Positions 61,423 to 64,000 of a stretch of 64,000 bases of DNA are shown piece by piece (position 1 is the stretch's first letter; every line of letters begins with the position of its first letter). The notes under the pieces are model-generated. The model did not search any database, had not been told where the DNA came from, and saw only the letters and a list, made by a program, of their open reading frames with translations. Both the position numbers and the translations under genes were made by a program. Source of the stretch: Pseudokineococcus lusitanus (lineage in GTDB: Bacteria; Actinomycetota; Actinomycetes; Actinomycetales; Quadrisphaeraceae); NCBI RefSeq assembly GCF_003751265.1, contig NZ_RJKN01000008.1, positions 1-64,000 of the forward strand, written 5' to 3'.

Positions 61423-62178
61423 TCAGCCGCCCAGCCGGTCGACGCCGAAGGCCGTGAGGAAGCCCAGCGTCGTCACGAGGCCGGTCAGCAGGTGGGTGCG
61501 CTCGACCGCCTCGGGGACCATCGTGTCGACGACCATGGCGAGGATGGCGCCGGCCGCGACGGTGGTGATGAAGGCGACGACCGCGGGCGACGCGGACTGC
61601 AGCGCCAGGTAGCCGACCGTCGCGGACAGGCCGCTCGCCAGCGCGATGCCGCTCCAGACGCCGAAGACGTACCGGGCGCTGCGGCCGCCCCGCTTCATGC
61701 CGGCCGAGCTCGAGAGCCCCTCCGGCACGTTGGAGATGACGACGGCCGCGAGCACCGCGGGGCTGACGGTCCCCCCGCCGACCAGGCCCAGGCCGAGCAC
61801 CACGGACTCGGGGATGCCGTCGAGCAGCGCCCCGAGCGCGATGGCCGTGCCGCTTCCGCCCTGCTCGCCCTCCGAGGGCTGCTGCCCGCCGGAGCGCTTG
61901 CGGTGCCGGGCGCCCCGCCGGGCGAGGGCCGCGTTGGCGGCGACGTAGGTGACGGCGCCCGCGAGGAACCCGCCGGCCGCCGGCAGGAGACCGCCGCTCT
62001 CCGTGGCCTCCTCGACGAGCTCGAACGCGAGCGCGGAGATGAGGACCCCGGCGCCGAAGGCCATGACGAGCGCCACGACGGGCTGCGGGACCCGCACCTT
62101 CCACGCCACGAGCGCGCCGACGAGCAGCGCCGCCCCGCCGCCCAGCCCCCACAGGCCGGCCTCGAGCCATCCGGGCAC
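61423..62178 (-). CDS. ZIP-family metal transporter
   Basis: The 251-residue protein has about eight hydrophobic segments and the ZIP metal-path motifs LGALLDGIPESVVLGLGL and AVVISNVPEGLSSSAGM. A polar loop between helices three and four (RHRKRSGGQQPSEGEQGG) has a single His rather than the usual His cluster. ZIP proteins import zinc or other divalent metals. GTG start at 62178. No Zur-like site was seen upstream. Confidence 0.88.
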   Translation of the reverse strand: MPGWLEAGLWGLGGGAALLVGALVAWKVRVPQPVVALVMAFGAGVLISALAFELVEEATESGGLLPAAGGFLAGAVTYVAANAALARRGARHRKRSGGQQPSEGEQGGSGTAIALGALLDGIPESVVLGLGLVGGGTVSPAVLAAVVISNVPEGLSSSAGMKRGGRSARYVFGVWSGIALASGLSATVGYLALQSASPAVVAFITTVAAGAILAMVVDTMVPEAVERTHLLTGLVTTLGFLTAFGVDRLGG

Positions 62179-62207
62179 GTCGTCCTCCGTCGGGTCTCGT
62201 CAGCCAC

Positions 62208-62240
62208 GCAGGGCCCGGCGCGCGCGGCGCCGGGCCCTGC
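62208..62240 (-). terminator. Second hairpin downstream of the DUF3618 operon
   Basis: A 14-bp perfect stem (GCAGGGCCCGGCGC and its complement) with a 5-base loop, between the DUF3618 stop and the ZIP start. Confidence 0.7.
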
Positions 62241-62248
62241 GGGTGCTC

Positions 62249-62274
62249 GTCCCGCCGGCGGACGCCGGCGGGAC
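62249..62274 (-). terminator. First hairpin downstream of the DUF3618 operon
   Basis: An 11-bp perfect stem (GTCCCGCCGGC and its complement) with a GGAC loop, 19 bases past the DUF3618 stop. With the next hairpin it forms a tandem terminator. Confidence 0.7.
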
Positions 62275-62292
62275 GGTGGTGCGGTGGTGCGG

Positions 62293-62913
62293 TCAGTGCT
62301 GGCCGTGCTGCCGGCGCGCGTCCTCGGCCTGGCCCCGGGCCTCGCCCCGGACCTGCTGCGCCTGGTCCTGCGCCTCGCCGCGGACGTCCTGCGCCCGCGA
62401 CGACGCCTCGTCCTTGACCTCCTGGGCCCCGGACTGCGCCGTCTCCTTGACGGACTGCGCGGCCTGCTGCGCCGGCTCCTTCAGCTGCTGCGCGGCGTCG
62501 GTGGCGGCGCCCTTGACGTCCTCCACGAGCGGCTGCGCCTTCTCCTTGGCCTGCTGCGCGGCCTCCTGCTCCTTGCGGCTCGTCGGGAGCAGCGCGGCGG
62601 CGAGCATGCCCGCCCCGAAGGCGATGACGCCGGCGGCCAGGGGGTTGCCGCGGGTGCGGGCCTTGACCTGGTCCGGGGCGCCGGCCGCGGCGTCCTTGAC
62701 GGACGACGTCGCCGAGCCGGTGCTGCTGGACGCGTCGTGGGCGGCACCCATGACGCGCTCCTTGAGGTCGGTGACCCGGCCCTTGACCTTGTCGGTCTGG
62801 CGGTGGACCTGCGTCGAGGGGCTCGCCTCGTGGCCCAGCTCGTCGACGTCGGCGGACAGGGCCGCGCGGGTGCGCTCGATCTCGGCGCGGATCTCGTCGG
62901 GGGACTGGCTCAT
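62293..62913 (-). CDS. DUF3618 protein with apolipoprotein/LEA-like C-terminal repeats
   Basis: The 206-residue protein starts SPDEIRAEIERTRAALSADV and DELGHEASPSTQVHRQTDKV, the DUF3618 signature. A membrane segment (NPLAAGVIAFGAGMLAAALL, about 89-108) follows. The last 90 residues are amphipathic 11-residue-type repeats (AAQQLKEPAQQAAQSVKETA, and AQDVRGEAQDQAQQVRGEA). Such proteins are envelope-stress-associated in actinobacteria. Its ATG overlaps the stop of the upstream holin-X-like gene. Confidence 0.85.
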   Translation of the reverse strand: MSQSPDEIRAEIERTRAALSADVDELGHEASPSTQVHRQTDKVKGRVTDLKERVMGAAHDASSSTGSATSSVKDAAAGAPDQVKARTRGNPLAAGVIAFGAGMLAAALLPTSRKEQEAAQQAKEKAQPLVEDVKGAATDAAQQLKEPAQQAAQSVKETAQSGAQEVKDEASSRAQDVRGEAQDQAQQVRGEARGQAEDARRQHGQH

Positions 62914-63347
62914 CGGTTCTGCTCCTCGTGGCCCTTGGCGGCGTTCGGGATCTTCTGGAGGGTCTCCTGCGTCTGCGGGAGGCCCTTCGCGGACTTCAGC
63001 GAGCGCCGGCCCACGACGGCGAGGACGGCGGCGACGACGGCCCACAGGAGGGCCACCACGAGACCGGACCAGCCGTTCCCGATGGCGGTGCCGAGGCCCC
63101 ACCAGAGGGCGACGGACAGGAAGAGCAGGACGAAGTGGCCGGCGACGCCGGCTCCGCCCAGCAGGCCTGCGCCCTTGCCGGCGCTGGACGCCGACTCCTT
63201 GGCCTCGGCCTTGGCGAGCGCGACCTCCTGGCGCAGCAGTGTCGAGAGGTCCTCGGTCACCGCCCGCAGCAGGTCGCCGATGGAGCGGTGGTCGTCGCCG
63301 CCCGTGCCCGGCGCGGTGCGGAGGGGGCCGTCGGCGGGGGTGCTCAC
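62910..63347 (-). CDS. Phage-holin-like protein, Holin-X/DUF1469 family
   Basis: The 145-residue protein has SIGDLLRAVTEDLSTLLRQE, VALAKAEAKESASSAGKGA and two hydrophobic segments (FVLLFLSVALWWGLGTAIG and LVVALLWAVVAAVLAVVG). This is the chromosomal holin-X/YqjE-like family, which is not evidence of a prophage. Middle gene of a three-gene operon with 4-bp overlaps on both sides. Confidence 0.87.
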   Translation of the reverse strand: MSTPADGPLRTAPGTGGDDHRSIGDLLRAVTEDLSTLLRQEVALAKAEAKESASSAGKGAGLLGGAGVAGHFVLLFLSVALWWGLGTAIGNGWSGLVVALLWAVVAAVLAVVGRRSLKSAKGLPQTQETLQKIPNAAKGHEEQNR

Positions 63348-64000
63348 AGGACCCCTCGGTGGACGTCGGCCGACGTGGTGTCCGCGAGCGAGGGCAGCGT
63401 CGGGGCGCCGGGCGTCGTCGTCGTGCCGGCGGCGCCGGTGGCCGTCGTCGTCCCCACCGCGGCGGTGCCGTAGGTGGGGGCGGCGGTGGTGCCGGTGCCC
63501 GTGGAGGTGCCGGCGGTCGTCGACGACGAGCTGTCGTCGGACGCGTCCTTGAGACCGCGGGCCAGGCGGCCGGCGAGGAGGCCGGCGCCCGCGGCGAGGG
63601 CCAGGAAGGCCCCGGGGCGCCGGGCCGCGAAGGAGCGGACGTCCCGCAGGAGGCCGTCGGTGTCACGGTCGCCGAGCCAGCGGGCGGCCTCGTCGACGCG
63701 GTCGGCCGCCTGGCGCGCCAGGTCGGTCACGGGGCCCTGCTGGTCCGTGCCGTCGACCATGCCGCGGAGCTCGGTCGTCACGGCGCGCAGGCCCTGCGCG
63801 GCGCGCTGCTGCTGCTCGCCGGCGTGCTGGGTGAGCTGGCTGCGGCCCTCGCGGTAGAGGTCCTTCGCCTGGGCGGCGGCCTCGTCCTTGACGTCGGCGG
63901 CCTTGGCCTGGGCGGTGCCGGCGACCTCGCGGCCGGCGTCCTTCGCGGTGCCGGCGACCTGGGAGCCGGCGTCCTTCGCGGTGCCGGCCACCTGGCCGGC
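63344..64000 (-). CDS. LEA-like repeat protein with a membrane segment, start outside the window
   Basis: At least 219 residues are visible and the frame runs off the right edge. The first part consists of 11-residue repeats (VAGTAKDAGxx at 33-bp DNA period, about 63910-64000), then AADVKDEAAAQAKDLYREG. A helical region (LARQAADRVDEAARWLGD), one hydrophobic segment (FLALAAGAGLLAGRLARG) and a Ser/Thr/Gly-rich tail (SSSSTTAGTSTGTGTT) follow. It heads or extends the DUF3618 operon and overlaps the holin-X gene by 4 bp. Function unknown; a role in desiccation or envelope stress is inferred from the repeats. Confidence 0.75.
   Translation of the reverse strand, partial: AGQVAGTAKDAGSQVAGTAKDAGREVAGTAQAKAADVKDEAAAQAKDLYREGRSQLTQHAGEQQQRAAQGLRAVTTELRGMVDGTDQQGPVTDLARQAADRVDEAARWLGDRDTDGLLRDVRSFAARRPGAFLALAAGAGLLAGRLARGLKDASDDSSSSTTAGTSTGTGTTAAPTYGTAAVGTTTATGAAGTTTTPGAPTLPSLADTTSADVHRGVL

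Noticed and set aside
62910-63347. A prophage remnant (holin)
   Set aside because: The protein belongs to the chromosomal holin-X/DUF1469 family found in stress operons. No phage structural, lysis or integrase gene is nearby.

Overview
The window is very GC-rich and gene-dense. Gene starts are often GTG, many neighbouring genes overlap by 4 bp (ATGA or GTGA), and there are no tRNA or rRNA genes. It carries a mycothiol-type arsenate reductase, LAxTG sorting signals, a Zur-type set of zinc-free ribosomal proteins, a DUF222/HNH gene with an actinobacterial SOS box, and DUF3618/holin-X stress genes. Together these point to a high-GC actinobacterium. Three promoters of the motility sigma-28 type (TCAA-N15/16-GCCGATG) suggest a flagellated lineage such as Kineosporiales or a relative. 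That placement is inference; no marker gene is present to prove it.

Layout. 1-1.1 kb: the start of a truncated SOS-boxed DUF222/HNH gene, a perfect 46-bp palindrome and an OsmC peroxidase. 1.3-5.4 kb: two overlapping c-di-GMP genes, a GAF-GGDEF-EAL protein and a GGDEF cyclase. 5.4-8.5 kb: a molybdate operon (mop-domain regulator, modA, modB, modC). 8.5-15.7 kb: repeat-rich intergenic DNA, then pirin, DoxX, DUF427, PhoD-like phosphatase, small proteins, Usp and acetamidase. 15.8-21.6 kb: a 1,928-residue wall-anchored Ig/cadherin-like repeat protein. 21.7-24.8 kb: an ABC-F ATPase and NDH-2. 25.1-35.1 kb: one 10-kb open frame that joins a 27-repeat IPT/TIG surface protein to a second secreted, sorted protein. 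35.2-39.0 kb: DinB-like, MFS, ribokinase and a membrane protein.

39.3-45.1 kb is an accessory island. A HEPN-type gene with more AT-rich codon use is followed by a run of short orphan genes, mostly small membrane proteins, separated by copies of a 29-bp hairpin-forming repeat, and then a DUF4304 protein and a MazEF-type toxin-antitoxin pair. This is the most unusual part of the window and the best candidate for an undescribed system.

45.2-64 kb: RibD-like reductase, secreted TAP-type peptidase, FMN-binding stress protein, a MASE1-PAS-GGDEF cyclase, an arsenic operon (arsR, acr3, arsC), a Tat-signal SDR, a VanZ-like protein, and a divergent zinc-starvation locus (CobW-like and L31B against L28, L33 and S14, with a Zur-like site between them). 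Then come DUF418, DUF2277, a glycosyltransferase, a ZIP transporter, and a DUF3618/holin-X/LEA-like operon that runs off the right edge.

How the parts may work together (inference): two c-di-GMP enzyme loci and one giant adhesin-like gene share a sigma-28 promoter pattern. This would couple the motility regulon to c-di-GMP turnover and surface adhesion.
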